Source of the DNA: Mycobacterium paraense
Lineage (GTDB): Bacteria > Actinomycetota > Actinomycetes > Mycobacteriales > Mycobacteriaceae
Assembly: GCF_002101815.1 (NCBI RefSeq)
Contig: NZ_LQPM01000013.1
Coordinates: 62,001-126,000 of the forward strand
DNA: 64,000 bases
Direction of reading: 5' to 3'
Shown: positions 35,382 to 43,865 of the stretch, one piece after another
Numbering within the stretch: the first letter of the stretch is position 1
Layout of the letters: each line of letters starts with the position of its first letter
Made by a program: the position numbers and the translations under genes
Notes under the pieces: model-generated
The model's input: only the letters and a program-made list of their open reading frames with translations
Told to the model about the DNA's origin: nothing
Database searches by the model: none

Positions 35382-36182
35382 ATGACAGAACGCACCGAAC
35401 GCGGCAGGCGCCTGTTCACCGAGGTGATGACGGCGCCGCCGCCCGATGATCCCAGTCCCACGACGGCCACCGGCCTGATCGAGTTCGTCTTCGCCGAAAT
35501 CTGGTCGCGGCCGGTCCTGCGCCGGCGGGACCGGCGCTTCGTCACGCTGCCCTGCGTCGCGGCCGCCGACGCCGAGGGGCCGCTGCAGGATCACGTGTAC
35601 GCGGCGCTGAACAGCGGCGACCTGACCATCACCGAGATGCGGGAAACCGTGCTGCATTTCGCGGTGTACGCCGGGTGGCCCAAGGCCTCTCGCTTCAACA
35701 TGGCGGTCGACGCGCAGTGGGAGCGCATCCACCGCGAGCGCGGCCACGACGTGCCGCCGCCCGAGCCGCTGTTGCCCCTGGCCACGCCGAGCGATCCCGA
35801 GAGCAGGCTGGCCACCGGCGAGGAGTGCTTCAAGGCGGTCAACTGCATCCCGTTCGCGCCGATCCGGGACAACCCGTACTCGGGCGCGGGGATCTTGAAC
35901 TTCGTGTTCGGCGAGATGTGGCTGCGGCCCGGGCTGGGGATGAAGGAGCGGCGGCTGGTGACGGTGGCGTGCGTGGCCATCCAGGACGCACCCATCCCGA
36001 TCCTGAGCCACGTCTACGCCGCACTCAAGAGCCGCGACGTCTCCTTCGACGAGATGGACGAGGTGGCATTGCATTTCGCCGCGTACTACGGCTGGCCGAA
36101 GGCGACCCACCTCAGCCAGGTGATCGGCGAACAGAAGCAGCGGGTCTCGGCGGAATGGCGCACGGAGGCCACCACCGCATGA
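35382..36182 (+). CDS. carboxymuconolactone decarboxylase-like protein, duplicated domain
   Basis: 266 residues from ATG 35382. Two AhpD/CMD-like halves, about residues 25-115 and 150-255. Each has a repeat of the form GLIEFVFAEIWSRPVLRRRDRRFVTL / GILNFVFGEMWLRPGLGMKERRLVTV (in parts: FVFAEIWSRPVL, FVFGEMWLRPGL), an H-V-YAAL helix (DHVYAALNSGD, SHVYAALKSRD) and a HFAVYAGWPKA / HFAAYYGWPKA end. The Cys pair of peroxidase AhpD is absent, so a lactone decarboxylase-like or structural role is more likely. The stop overlaps the ALDH start (ATGA). Confidence 0.85.
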   Translation: MTERTERGRRLFTEVMTAPPPDDPSPTTATGLIEFVFAEIWSRPVLRRRDRRFVTLPCVAAADAEGPLQDHVYAALNSGDLTITEMRETVLHFAVYAGWPKASRFNMAVDAQWERIHRERGHDVPPPEPLLPLATPSDPESRLATGEECFKAVNCIPFAPIRDNPYSGAGILNFVFGEMWLRPGLGMKERRLVTVACVAIQDAPIPILSHVYAALKSRDVSFDEMDEVALHFAAYYGWPKATHLSQVIGEQKQRVSAEWRTEATTA

Positions 36183-37621
36183 ACCTGTCCGGAGGGCTGC
36201 TGATCGCCGGCGACCGCATCACCCGGTCGTCCGGGGGGACCCACGAACACATCTATCCCGCCACCGGCCAACCGAATGCGAGCGTGCCGCTGGCCGGCGC
36301 CGCCGAGATCAACGAGGCGGTCGCCGCCGCGTGGGGCGCCCACCGGGAATGGATGTCGCTCACCGCCGATCGCCGCCGCGACCTGTTGATCGATCTCGCC
36401 GACGCGGTCCATGACAACCTCGACGAGCTGGCGCGGCTCAACGTGCACGACTACGCCGTCCCGATCTCGTTCGCCCACAACGGGATTCTCCTCGAGCGAT
36501 TTCTGCGTCACTTCGCCGGCTACGTCGACAAGCCGCACGGCATCAGCACGCCGGTGGCCGAATCGTTCGATGTCAACCTCGTGGAGCGCGAGCCCTACGG
36601 CGTCGTCGGCGTCATCACGCCGTGGAACGGCGCGCTGGTGGTGATCGGATCCTGCGTCGCCCCGGCGCTGGCCGCCGGCAACGCCGTCGTGCTCAAACCC
36701 TCGGAGGTGGCGCCGTTCGCCGCCCTGCGCTTCGGCGAGCTGTGCGTCGCGGCCGGGCTGCCGGCCGGCCTGGTCAACGTGGTGCCGGCGGGCCCGGAGG
36801 GCGGCAACGCCCTCGTCCGCCACCCGGATGTCCGCAAGATCCACTTCACCGGCGGCGGGGCGACGGCCCGCAACGTCCTCAAGGCCGCGGCGACGAACCT
36901 GACGCCGGTGGTCACCGAGCTCGGCGGCAAGTCGGCCTGCGTCGTCTTCGACGACGCCGACCTCGACGCCGCGGCGGTGCTGGCGGCCCATCAGGGCCCC
37001 CTGATCCAATCGGGGCAAAGCTGCGCCTGCGCGAGCCGGATCCTGGTGCAGGAATCCGTCTACGACGCGTTCGCGGAGCGGTTCGTCGCGGTGGTCAAGG
37101 CCGCAACGGTCGGTGACCCACTCGACCCCGGCGTCGTGTTCGGGCCGGTGATCAGCCAGGCCGCCGCGGACCGCATCGTCGCCGAAATCGAGGAGGCGGC
37201 CGGCAGCAAGGTGGGCGAATTACTCACGGGCGGAACCAGATTGGGCGGCGCGCTGGCCGCGGGTTACTACATCGAGCCGACGGTGTTCGGCGGGGTGGAC
37301 AACAATTCCACGCTGGCCCAGACGGAGACCTTCGGGCCGGTCGTGTCCCTGATGAAGTTCGGCAGCGAAGACGAGGCGGCGCGCATCGCCAACGACACGC
37401 CCTACGGCCTGAACGCCTTCGTCCAGACCCGCGACCTCGCCCGGGCCCACCGGATGGCGCGCCGGCTCGAGGCGGGATCGGTGTGGATCAACACGTTCAG
37501 CGACATCTCGCCGCAGGGCCCGTACGGCGGCTTCAAGCAGAGCGGCTTCGGGCGCACCGGCGGTGTCGAGGGCCTCTACGAATTCCTGCAAGTCAAGAAC
37601 ATTCGTATCGGCATGGGCTGA
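36179..37621 (+). CDS. aldehyde dehydrogenase family protein
   Basis: 480 residues from ATG 36179, coupled to the preceding gene. NAD-binding ITPWN and KPSEVAPFAA, FTGGGATARN (variant of FTGS), general base Glu in ELGGKSA (about residue 246) and nucleophile Cys in SGQSCACASR (about 281), ending in PYGGFKQSGFGR. It would oxidise the aldehyde made by the mycofactocin-coupled SDRs. The long frame starting at 35675 is a shadow of the previous gene. Confidence 0.93.
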   Translation: MNLSGGLLIAGDRITRSSGGTHEHIYPATGQPNASVPLAGAAEINEAVAAAWGAHREWMSLTADRRRDLLIDLADAVHDNLDELARLNVHDYAVPISFAHNGILLERFLRHFAGYVDKPHGISTPVAESFDVNLVEREPYGVVGVITPWNGALVVIGSCVAPALAAGNAVVLKPSEVAPFAALRFGELCVAAGLPAGLVNVVPAGPEGGNALVRHPDVRKIHFTGGGATARNVLKAAATNLTPVVTELGGKSACVVFDDADLDAAAVLAAHQGPLIQSGQSCACASRILVQESVYDAFAERFVAVVKAATVGDPLDPGVVFGPVISQAAADRIVAEIEEAAGSKVGELLTGGTRLGGALAAGYYIEPTVFGGVDNNSTLAQTETFGPVVSLMKFGSEDEAARIANDTPYGLNAFVQTRDLARAHRMARRLEAGSVWINTFSDISPQGPYGGFKQSGFGRTGGVEGLYEFLQVKNIRIGMG

Positions 37622-37638
37622 GCGTTTACAGTTCCAAG

Positions 37639-39126
37639 GTGACGACAAGCGTCGCCGTGATCGGGGCGGGCCCCGGCGGACTGGCCGCGGCGCGCTGGCT
37701 CCTGGCGCAGGGCTTCGAACCGACCATCTTCGATAAGGCGCCGATGCTGGGCGGGCAGTGGACGGGCCTGCCCGGCCTGAGCGGCGTATGGCCGGCCATG
37801 CATACCAACAGCAGTCGCACCCTCACGGCCTTCGGCGACCTCGAGCACGACACCGAACTCGTCTACCCGCCCAACCGCGAGATCCTCGCCTACCTGCATC
37901 GCTACGCCGAGAAGTTCGGCCTTACCCCGCGCCTTCTGCTCGGCACGCGCGTCGACCTGATCGGACGTCACAGCCACGGGTGGCTCGTCCGCCACGACGG
38001 CGTCGACGACGTCTTCGCGCGAGTGGTGGTGGCAACCGGCAGGTTCCACACCCCCGCCATCCCCGCGGTGCCGGGGCTCGAGACGTTCGCCGGGGCGGCC
38101 GGGGCTATCCCGAGCTACCAATACCGGGACCCCGCGCCGTATCGCGACAAGCGCGTTCTGGTCGCCGGCTGCGCGATCAGCGCCCTCGAGATCGCCGCCG
38201 ACCTGGCCCACCTGGGCGCGGCGCGGGTGGTGGTGACCCAACGGCGGCAAAGGTACGTCCTGCCGAAGTTCGCCGCCGGAGTGCCCTCCGATAGCCGGAT
38301 CTACACGCGGTACGGCGCCCTGGCGAGCGAGAGCCTCCCGGCGGCCGAGATCGACCGGCAACTGAAGGAGATCGTCGTCGAAGCGGCGGGAAGCCCCGAG
38401 CAATACGGCGCGCCCGCGCCCGACCCGTCCCTCTTCGCGGCCGGGGTGACGCTCAATCAGCATTACCTGCCACTCGTCGCCGAGGGCCGGATCACGGTGC
38501 GGCCCTGGATAAAGGCCGTCGCGGGCACCCGCGTGACCTTCGCCGACGGGAATGCCGAGGACTTCGACGGGATCGTGTTCGGCACCGGCTTCACGTTGTC
38601 CCTACCGTTCCTGAGCGAGGACATCCGCGCCACCCTCGACCTCGACGCGGTGCATATGGACGCCGACCGCTACACGTTCCACCCGGACCTGCCGGGCATG
38701 GCCTTCGTCGGCATGTGGGACCAGTCGGGCGGATACTTTGTGCCGCTTGAGCTTCAGGCCAGGTGGATCGCGCACGCGTGGGGCGGCGCGGTGCCAGCCC
38801 CGGCCGAGGACGAGCAACGCAAGTCGATCGATGCATACCGGTCGCGGCGCGGGTCACCGCAGAAGACCCAAATGCACCTGGCGGCAATGACATTCGCCCG
38901 AGCCGCCGGGGTGGAGCCACATCTGGAGAACTGGCCACAGCTGCGCCGCGCCCTGCTGTTCGGCCCGCTGGCACCGAGTTGTTTTCGCCTCGAAGGGCCC
39001 GATGCCCTCGACCGGGCACCGGCGCAGTTGGTGCGCGACGCCGCAGCCTTCGGCGCGATCACGTCGAACGAGCTGACCGAGCGCGAAGCGAAGTACTGGT
39101 CGCTGGTCGAGAATGCGGTGAACTAG
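37639..39126 (+). CDS. flavin-containing monooxygenase-like protein
   Basis: 495 residues from GTG 37639. FAD motif VIGAGPGGLAAA (residues 7-18), DKAPMLGGQW, an ATGRFHTP motif and an NADP-type second site degenerate as VAGCAISALEIAADL. The FMO/BVMO fingerprint FxGxxxHxxxY appears only partly (FAGAAGAIPSYQYRD), so NADPH handling may differ. It ends the operon and probably hydroxylates or oxygenates the substrate fed to the SDR/ALDH steps. The Shine-Dalgarno is weak. Confidence 0.85.
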   Translation: MTTSVAVIGAGPGGLAAARWLLAQGFEPTIFDKAPMLGGQWTGLPGLSGVWPAMHTNSSRTLTAFGDLEHDTELVYPPNREILAYLHRYAEKFGLTPRLLLGTRVDLIGRHSHGWLVRHDGVDDVFARVVVATGRFHTPAIPAVPGLETFAGAAGAIPSYQYRDPAPYRDKRVLVAGCAISALEIAADLAHLGAARVVVTQRRQRYVLPKFAAGVPSDSRIYTRYGALASESLPAAEIDRQLKEIVVEAAGSPEQYGAPAPDPSLFAAGVTLNQHYLPLVAEGRITVRPWIKAVAGTRVTFADGNAEDFDGIVFGTGFTLSLPFLSEDIRATLDLDAVHMDADRYTFHPDLPGMAFVGMWDQSGGYFVPLELQARWIAHAWGGAVPAPAEDEQRKSIDAYRSRRGSPQKTQMHLAAMTFARAAGVEPHLENWPQLRRALLFGPLAPSCFRLEGPDALDRAPAQLVRDAAAFGAITSNELTEREAKYWSLVENAVN

Positions 39127-39136
39127 CCGCGCGGCC

Positions 39137-39982
39137 CTACGCCAGTTTCGCGAACTCGGCCTGCAGCTCATCGAGGCGGCGAAGCGTCTCGTCGCGAGGT
39201 TCGGTGGGCAGTTCCACCAACACCTGTTCCAGCCCGAGGGCACGGTAGCCCTCGAGTTCCTTCGCGGAGTGATTCCCCATATGGGTTGCGATCACGGGCA
39301 CGTCGTGGCCGGCGGTGGCGCGCAGTTCCTCGAGCTGACCCGCAAGGGCACCCGACGACGGGCTCATGGCAAGCCAGCCGGCCTTGAGCCGGGCGATGCG
39401 CTCAAAGCTCGCCGGCCCGCCGCCCAGGTACAGCGGCGGATACGGCCGGGTGATCGGCTTCGGCCAGCTGTAGATCGGGTCGAAATCGACGAAGTCGCCA
39501 TGGAATTCGGCCTCCTCCCGCGTCCAGATCTCGATCATCGCCCGCAGCCGTTCCTCGACCACCCGCCCCCGCACCTTGGGGTCGACGCCGTGGTTCGCGA
39601 TCTCTTCGCGCAGCCAGCCCACCCCGACGCCGAAGCGAAACCGCCCCTGGGAGACCAGATCAAGCGACACGACCTCCTTGGCCGTCATGATCGGATCGCG
39701 CTGCGGGACCAGCGCGATGCCCGTTCCCAGCAGAAGGTTCTCGGTCGCGACCGCCGCCGCCGTCAACGCGATGAACGGATCGAACGTGCGGTAGTACTTC
39801 CGCGGGATGGGGCCGCCCATGGGATACGGGGTCTTGGCGTTGACCGGGATGTGCGAATGCTCCGCCAGGAACAGCGAGGCGAACCCGCGCTCCTCGAGCG
39901 CCCGGCCCAGCTCGACCGGCCCGATCCCTTCGTCGGTAATGAAAGTCAGGACACCGAACGGCATGTTCGCTCCCGTCGTCAT
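39137..39982 (-). CDS. LLM-class F420-dependent oxidoreductase
   Basis: 281 residues. TIM-barrel luciferase-like: LFLAEHSHIPVNA, LLLGTGIALVPQRDPIMTAKEV, SQGRFRFGVGVGWLREE and YPPLYLGGGPASFER. It is a different subgroup from the copy at 22709. ATG 39982 overlaps the stop of the upstream small membrane protein by 4 bases; ATG 39964 (MPFGVLTF) is an alternative start. It converges on the monooxygenase gene (10-base gap). Substrate unknown. Confidence 0.87.
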   Translation of the reverse strand: MTTGANMPFGVLTFITDEGIGPVELGRALEERGFASLFLAEHSHIPVNAKTPYPMGGPIPRKYYRTFDPFIALTAAAVATENLLLGTGIALVPQRDPIMTAKEVVSLDLVSQGRFRFGVGVGWLREEIANHGVDPKVRGRVVEERLRAMIEIWTREEAEFHGDFVDFDPIYSWPKPITRPYPPLYLGGGPASFERIARLKAGWLAMSPSSGALAGQLEELRATAGHDVPVIATHMGNHSAKELEGYRALGLEQVLVELPTEPRDETLRRLDELQAEFAKLA

Positions 39983-40368
39983 TGCGTCTCCTCCCCTCGC
40001 GGCGTCCGGCGGGTCGCGCCCCAGAGGCCGACCCCGATGCCGACCGCGGCGCCGCCCAGACCGATCAGCCGTTGCGAGGGCTTCAATTCATCGTGCACGC
40101 TCACACCGCCGAGCAGGTCGGCCGCGTCGGCGCCGCCGGAGGCCAAAAACCAGCCGCGGGTGCCCTTGCCGCGCAGCGCCGCCGCCGCGAGCAATCCGCC
40201 GATCAACGCGTCGCGATAACCCATCGAACGCAGCAGCAGTCGCGCCGTCGGCGTCGGCTCGTCAGGATCGCCCCACCACCGGTTCGCCCGGAGCGGATCG
40301 ACGAGGAAAGAGATGCCCGAGGCGAGACGGATGCCGCCGGCCAAGAGCGCTGCGCGATCAATCGACAT
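39979..40368 (-). CDS. small membrane protein, unknown function
   Basis: 129 residues with three or four hydrophobic segments (LLAGGIRLASGISFLVDPL, MGYRDALIGGLLAAAAL, GWFLASGGADAADLLGGV, LIGLGGAAVGIGVGLWG). It resembles short DUF4267-like mycobacterial membrane proteins, which I cannot confirm. Translationally coupled (ATGA) to the downstream LLM gene. Confidence 0.7.
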   Translation of the reverse strand: MSIDRAALLAGGIRLASGISFLVDPLRANRWWGDPDEPTPTARLLLRSMGYRDALIGGLLAAAALRGKGTRGWFLASGGADAADLLGGVSVHDELKPSQRLIGLGGAAVGIGVGLWGATRRTPRGEETQ

Positions 40369-40733
40369 GGCCGCAGCCTAGAGCCAATCGCCCCGGTGAA
40401 CTACGGTTCACTGAAATTACTGTTTTCAGTTACCAACAATTTGCCCGTGCGAGCGGAAAAAGTTTGCGACGCCTTCAGAGAGCTCGGCAAACACGTTCCC
40501 GCGCCAGACATTTGCCGCACGGCACCCGATGACCTGAACGCGCCCCCGCCGAAACCTCCAAGACCAGCACCGAACGCTCGCCGACGACTCGGAGCGAAAC
40601 AATTGTGCATCAGTCCAATAGCGTGTCCGCGAACATCGCGATGGCTCAGGGGCGTTGCGGCGCCGAGGCCGACCCGACACGGGCTTTACGAAAGCGGTGT
40701 GGACAAACGATCAGCGGATTATTTTGGTTAACT
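40369..40733. other. intergenic region with palindrome, no gene seen
   Basis: 365 bases between the membrane-protein start and the first TetR gene. It is more AT-rich than its surroundings. Short open frames on the minus strand overlap each other and lack start signals, so I call no gene. It contains the operator-like element described at 40410. Confidence 0.6.
40410..40434. promoter_or_regulatory. inverted repeat and motif shared by both TetR genes
   Basis: ACTGAAA at 40410-40416 and TTTCAGT at 40424-40430 form a perfect 7-bp inverted repeat with a 7-base gap. The stretch CTGAAATT..TGTTT..GTTA.CC recurs upstream of the second TetR gene at 41483-41506. It is far from the ATG (about 300 bases). 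Confidence 0.6.
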
Positions 40734-41438
40734 ATGACGGGACAGGGGGATCCGGCAGCACGTCCGCAGCAGTACGTCGGCCACACGGTCACGCCTCGAC
40801 GCAAGAAGCTCGCACCCGATCCGGACGTGCGCCGCGCCATCGTGGACGCCGCCTCGAAATCGGTTCGCGAGCAGGGGGTTCGGGGGCTCAGCGTTGCCAC
40901 GGTGCTGGAACGCGCACGGCTGAGTACCCGTGCGTTCTATCGGCACTTTGATTCCAAGGACCAGTTGGTGGCCGCGGTCTTTCTCGAGATGACCCGCAGC
41001 GAGGTGCAGCGGCTGAAGACGCGGATGTCGGAAGCCACCGACCCCGTCGAGGCGGTGGCCGCCTGGATCGACGGCAGGCTCGACCTCGCCTTCGACGAGG
41101 AGATCAAAGCGGAACTGCGCCAGGTGTCCCTGGAGGCGCAGTCGAAATCGTTCTCGGTTCCGGACACGGTGGCGCCCGCCTACGGTGCGATTCTCGAACC
41201 GCTCGTCGAGCAGCTGCAACGCGGCCTGGAGCTCGGCGTGTTCAAGGACATCATTCCGGCGACCGCCGCGAAATCGATCCACGGCGTGGTGTGGGCCGGC
41301 ACGCAGCGGCAGTGGGCCACCAATCACTGGGACCGCAACGAAGTCCGCGAACGAGCGGTGCGGTTCTGTCTGCGCGGCCTTGGGGTGGCGCCCCACACCA
41401 TCGAAGAACTCATCGCGGGGGATGAAGCGGCGAGCTAG
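40734..41438 (+). CDS. TetR family regulator, tandem copy 1
   Basis: 234 residues from ATG 40734. HTH region GLSVATVLERARLSTRAFYRHFDSKDQLV (core ARLSTRAFYRHFDSKD). The C-terminal half is well conserved with copy 2 (LEPLVEQLQRGLELGVFKD, AAKSIHGVVWAGTQRQWAT), so the two are tandem duplicates. No target gene is adjacent other than copy 2. A longer frame starting at 40605 would run through the upstream region and is unlikely. Confidence 0.85.
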   Translation: MTGQGDPAARPQQYVGHTVTPRRKKLAPDPDVRRAIVDAASKSVREQGVRGLSVATVLERARLSTRAFYRHFDSKDQLVAAVFLEMTRSEVQRLKTRMSEATDPVEAVAAWIDGRLDLAFDEEIKAELRQVSLEAQSKSFSVPDTVAPAYGAILEPLVEQLQRGLELGVFKDIIPATAAKSIHGVVWAGTQRQWATNHWDRNEVRERAVRFCLRGLGVAPHTIEELIAGDEAAS

Positions 41439-41482
41439 TGCAACGCCGGTTTCCGCTTGCCGTACACGCCGCCCGTTTTTGT

Positions 41483-41506
41483 CTGAAATTGATGTTTCCG
41501 TTAACC
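41483..41506. promoter_or_regulatory. second copy of the shared TetR upstream motif
   Basis: CTGAAATTGATGTTTCCG then TTAACC matches the upstream copy (CTGAAATTACTGTTTTCAG then TTACC) with one gap, 64 bases before the copy 2 ATG. The inverted repeat is less perfect here. Confidence 0.55.
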
Positions 41507-41569
41507 GGCACACGGGGTACCTACGCGTTATGACACGTCTGTACAACCGGGCTTCCCTCGGCTGACGCC

Positions 41570-42232
41570 ATGACCGGCACGCTCACCCGACGACGGAACA
41601 AGCTCGATCCCGACCCCAACGTGCGCTGCGCCATCGTCGCCGCCGCATCGAGATCCATGCACGAGCACGGAGTCCGCGGACTCAGCGTCGCGACCGTGTT
41701 GGAACACGCGCAGCTGAGCACCCGCGCGTTCTACCGGCACTTCGACTCCAAGGACCAGTTGGTCGCGGCGGTCTTTCTGGAATTGGCCCGGCACGAAACG
41801 CAGCGGCTGAGAGGAAAGATGGCGAACGCGGCCGACCCGGTCGAGGCCGTCGTCGCGTGGGTCGACGGGCGACTCGAACTCGCATTCGGCGAAGCCGGCG
41901 AGAACGGTGTGCGGCGTCTGACCCTGGACGCCCACTCCAAGGGGGTCTCCTCTCCCGAGATGGTCGCGCCCGCCTACAGCGCGATACTCGAGCCGCTCGT
42001 CGAACAGCTCGAGCGCGGTTTGGAACTCGGCGTGTTCGAGGACATCATCCCGACAACCGCCGCGAAATCGATCCACGGCGTGGTGTGGGCCGGCACGCAA
42101 CGGCAGTGGGCCACCCATCAATGGGACCGCTCGGTGGTTCGCGAGCGGGCGCTGCGGTTCTGCCTGCGGGGGCTGGGCGTTTCTTCGCACCGGATCGAGC
42201 AGGTCACCGGGCGGCGCAGCGCCGCGGGCTGA
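41570..42232 (+). CDS. TetR family regulator, tandem copy 2
   Basis: 220 residues. HTH is nearly identical to copy 1 (GLSVATVLEHAQLSTRAFY, RHFDSKDQLVAAVFLE). The middle of the ligand domain differs more (AGENGVRRLTLDAHSKGVSS against EEIKAELRQVSLEAQSKSFS), suggesting the same DNA site but perhaps a different ligand. It ends 3 bases before the convergent small membrane protein stop. Confidence 0.86.
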   Translation: MTGTLTRRRNKLDPDPNVRCAIVAAASRSMHEHGVRGLSVATVLEHAQLSTRAFYRHFDSKDQLVAAVFLELARHETQRLRGKMANAADPVEAVVAWVDGRLELAFGEAGENGVRRLTLDAHSKGVSSPEMVAPAYSAILEPLVEQLERGLELGVFEDIIPTTAAKSIHGVVWAGTQRQWATHQWDRSVVRERALRFCLRGLGVSSHRIEQVTGRRSAAG

Positions 42233-42235
42233 GTC

Positions 42236-42487
42236 TTACTTGGCCGGGCACGCGGCGGCGATTTGCGGCGACGCCGGCCACAGCGCCACCGTCAGCCCGA
42301 AGGCCGCGACGTCGGATCCCGCGGGCACGACGCTTTCCAGCCGCGCCTGCATTCGCTGCGTTTCCTCGGTGTGCAAGACGGCCCAGACGAAGCCGATGGA
42401 CAGGTAGGGAATCGCCAGCCACAGCGCCACCTCGATCAGCGCCCCGACGCTGACCTCGTATTGCAGCACGCGCCGCAGCAGGTCCAT
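42236..42487 (-). CDS. small membrane protein, unknown function
   Basis: 83 residues with a membrane helix at about 15-40 (VGALIEVALWLAIPYLSIGFVWAVL) and a second weaker hydrophobic stretch near the C-terminus (VAAFGLTVALWPASPQIA). It begins MDLLRRVLQYEVSVG and ends ACPAK. It is divergent from the DUF732 gene at 42538 across 50 bases. No family recognised. Confidence 0.65.
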   Translation of the reverse strand: MDLLRRVLQYEVSVGALIEVALWLAIPYLSIGFVWAVLHTEETQRMQARLESVVPAGSDVAAFGLTVALWPASPQIAAACPAK

Positions 42488-42537
42488 CGAGATGTGAGGG
42501 TCTCACAGCGGGCCGCCAATTCGCTACCATTGCCGTC

Positions 42538-43131
42538 ATGGCCGAGCCGTCCCCGGCTGGCGACGAAACGTTCGCGCTCAACCGAGCCGAGACGGTTGCC
42601 GTACCCAATAACGCAGCAGCGGATGCCGCAGATCGGACGTCCGCGCGCGACTACGACGACGACGCCGGGGCCGAACCCGCGAGCGACCGCCAATCCTGGA
42701 GCGCGACCTGGCGCAAGGCCGGCGCGCTGCTCGTCGGTGGTCTCGCGCTTGCGGGAGCGATCATCCTCGCCTTTTGGCTCATGAGCCCGGATTCCAAGGG
42801 TCCTCAGGCGGCCGCGCCCAAGGGCGGCACGACTCCCGCGCCCGCGAGCCCGTCGGCCTCGGCCGCGCCGTCGTCCATCGTCTCCACGCCGGACCAGGAC
42901 AACAAGTACGTACAGAACCTGAACGACCACGGCATCTCGTTCGCCAATCCCGATGCCGCCATCTCCAACGGGAAGATGGTGTGCAACGACATCGGCCGTG
43001 GGGTGTCGGTGCCGCAGATCGTCAGCGCGTTTCGCGCGAGCAACCCGGGGCTCGACGCCGACACGTACGTCAGCATCTCCGTTCACGCCTACTGCCCGCA
43101 AAACTCCAACCTCGTCGGCGGAGGGCCGTAG
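42538..43131 (+). CDS. DUF732 membrane-anchored protein
   Basis: 197 residues. An acidic cytoplasmic N-terminus of about 60 residues is followed by one membrane helix (GALLVGGLALAGAIILAFWL), a Pro/Ala/Ser spacer and a DUF732 domain: KYVQNLNDHGISFANPDAAI, then KMVCNDIGRGVSVPQI and a final HAYCPQ, with the two Cys forming the family disulfide. Function unknown. The 202 bases after it (43132-43333) show no gene. Confidence 0.82.
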   Translation: MAEPSPAGDETFALNRAETVAVPNNAAADAADRTSARDYDDDAGAEPASDRQSWSATWRKAGALLVGGLALAGAIILAFWLMSPDSKGPQAAAPKGGTTPAPASPSASAAPSSIVSTPDQDNKYVQNLNDHGISFANPDAAISNGKMVCNDIGRGVSVPQIVSAFRASNPGLDADTYVSISVHAYCPQNSNLVGGGP

Positions 43132-43333
43132 CGCGGCGCCGATACCCTGTACGGACCGCCGCAGAAGTGACAAACTTCGACATCGACTACCGAGTGTCGA
43201 TGAAACCGAGGAATGCAAACGGTGCGATATTGATTGGACGTGGCGTTACCCGGGGAAGCCCGGCAGGGGGTAGACGTGGTCCGCGAAGTGGCAGCACCCT
43301 TGCCGCGCATCCGGGAGTCGTAGGAGGCGGCGC

Positions 43334-43852
43334 ATGACTGTCGAGGGCCGCGATGTCCCGACCGGATCGGCGCCTCATCACGTGCCACGGCCGGTGCGCC
43401 GGAGGCAGACGCCCGCCGGAGTCCTCGTTGCGGCCGCCGCCTTCGCCGCTGCCGCCCTCGCCGGTCTCATCTCCGTGGGCGTGTACCTGTCGCGCGACAA
43501 GACGGCGACATCGCCCGGCCCGCAGACGGTGACGATCAGCGCCTCGTCGGCGGCGATATCCCCGGCCGACGGGGCGGACGCCCAGTTCCTGTCCATGCTG
43601 GACGGCTACGGCATCAAGGACAACGGCAAGGCCGCGATCCGGCAGCGGTTCATGGAGCTGGGCCACCACACCTGTTTCCTGCTGCTGCCGCCGCGGCCCC
43701 AGTCACTCGAGTTGACGGTGAACAACATCTTGTCCGCACAGGACCAGGACACCGCCGCAGGCAATCGGTGGCCGCAGCGCCTCACGCGTGACGACGCGGA
43801 GCATTTGGCGCAGTCCGCTATCACCGCATACTGCCCGAGCGCGCAGAAGTAG
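43334..43852 (+). CDS. DUF732-like membrane-anchored protein
   Basis: 172 residues, GGAGG 9 bases before the ATG. Same design as the preceding gene: Arg/Pro-rich N-terminus, membrane helix at about 28-50 (GVLVAAAAFAAAALAGLISVGVYL quoted in parts: AAAALAGLISVGVYL), spacer and a DUF732-like domain with AQFLSMLDGYGI, HHTCFLLL and TAYCPSAQK. It is probably an old duplicate of its neighbour. Confidence 0.75.
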   Translation: MTVEGRDVPTGSAPHHVPRPVRRRQTPAGVLVAAAAFAAAALAGLISVGVYLSRDKTATSPGPQTVTISASSAAISPADGADAQFLSMLDGYGIKDNGKAAIRQRFMELGHHTCFLLLPPRPQSLELTVNNILSAQDQDTAAGNRWPQRLTRDDAEHLAQSAITAYCPSAQK

Positions 43853-43865
43853 CGCCGCGGTTCTC

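Noticed and set aside
35675..37621. Long ALDH form starting inside the CMD-like gene
   Set aside because: The ATGA-coupled start at 36179 gives the normal ALDH length.
40401..40680. Two small minus-strand frames in the intergenic region
   Set aside because: They overlap each other in different frames, have no start signals and no protein-like pattern.
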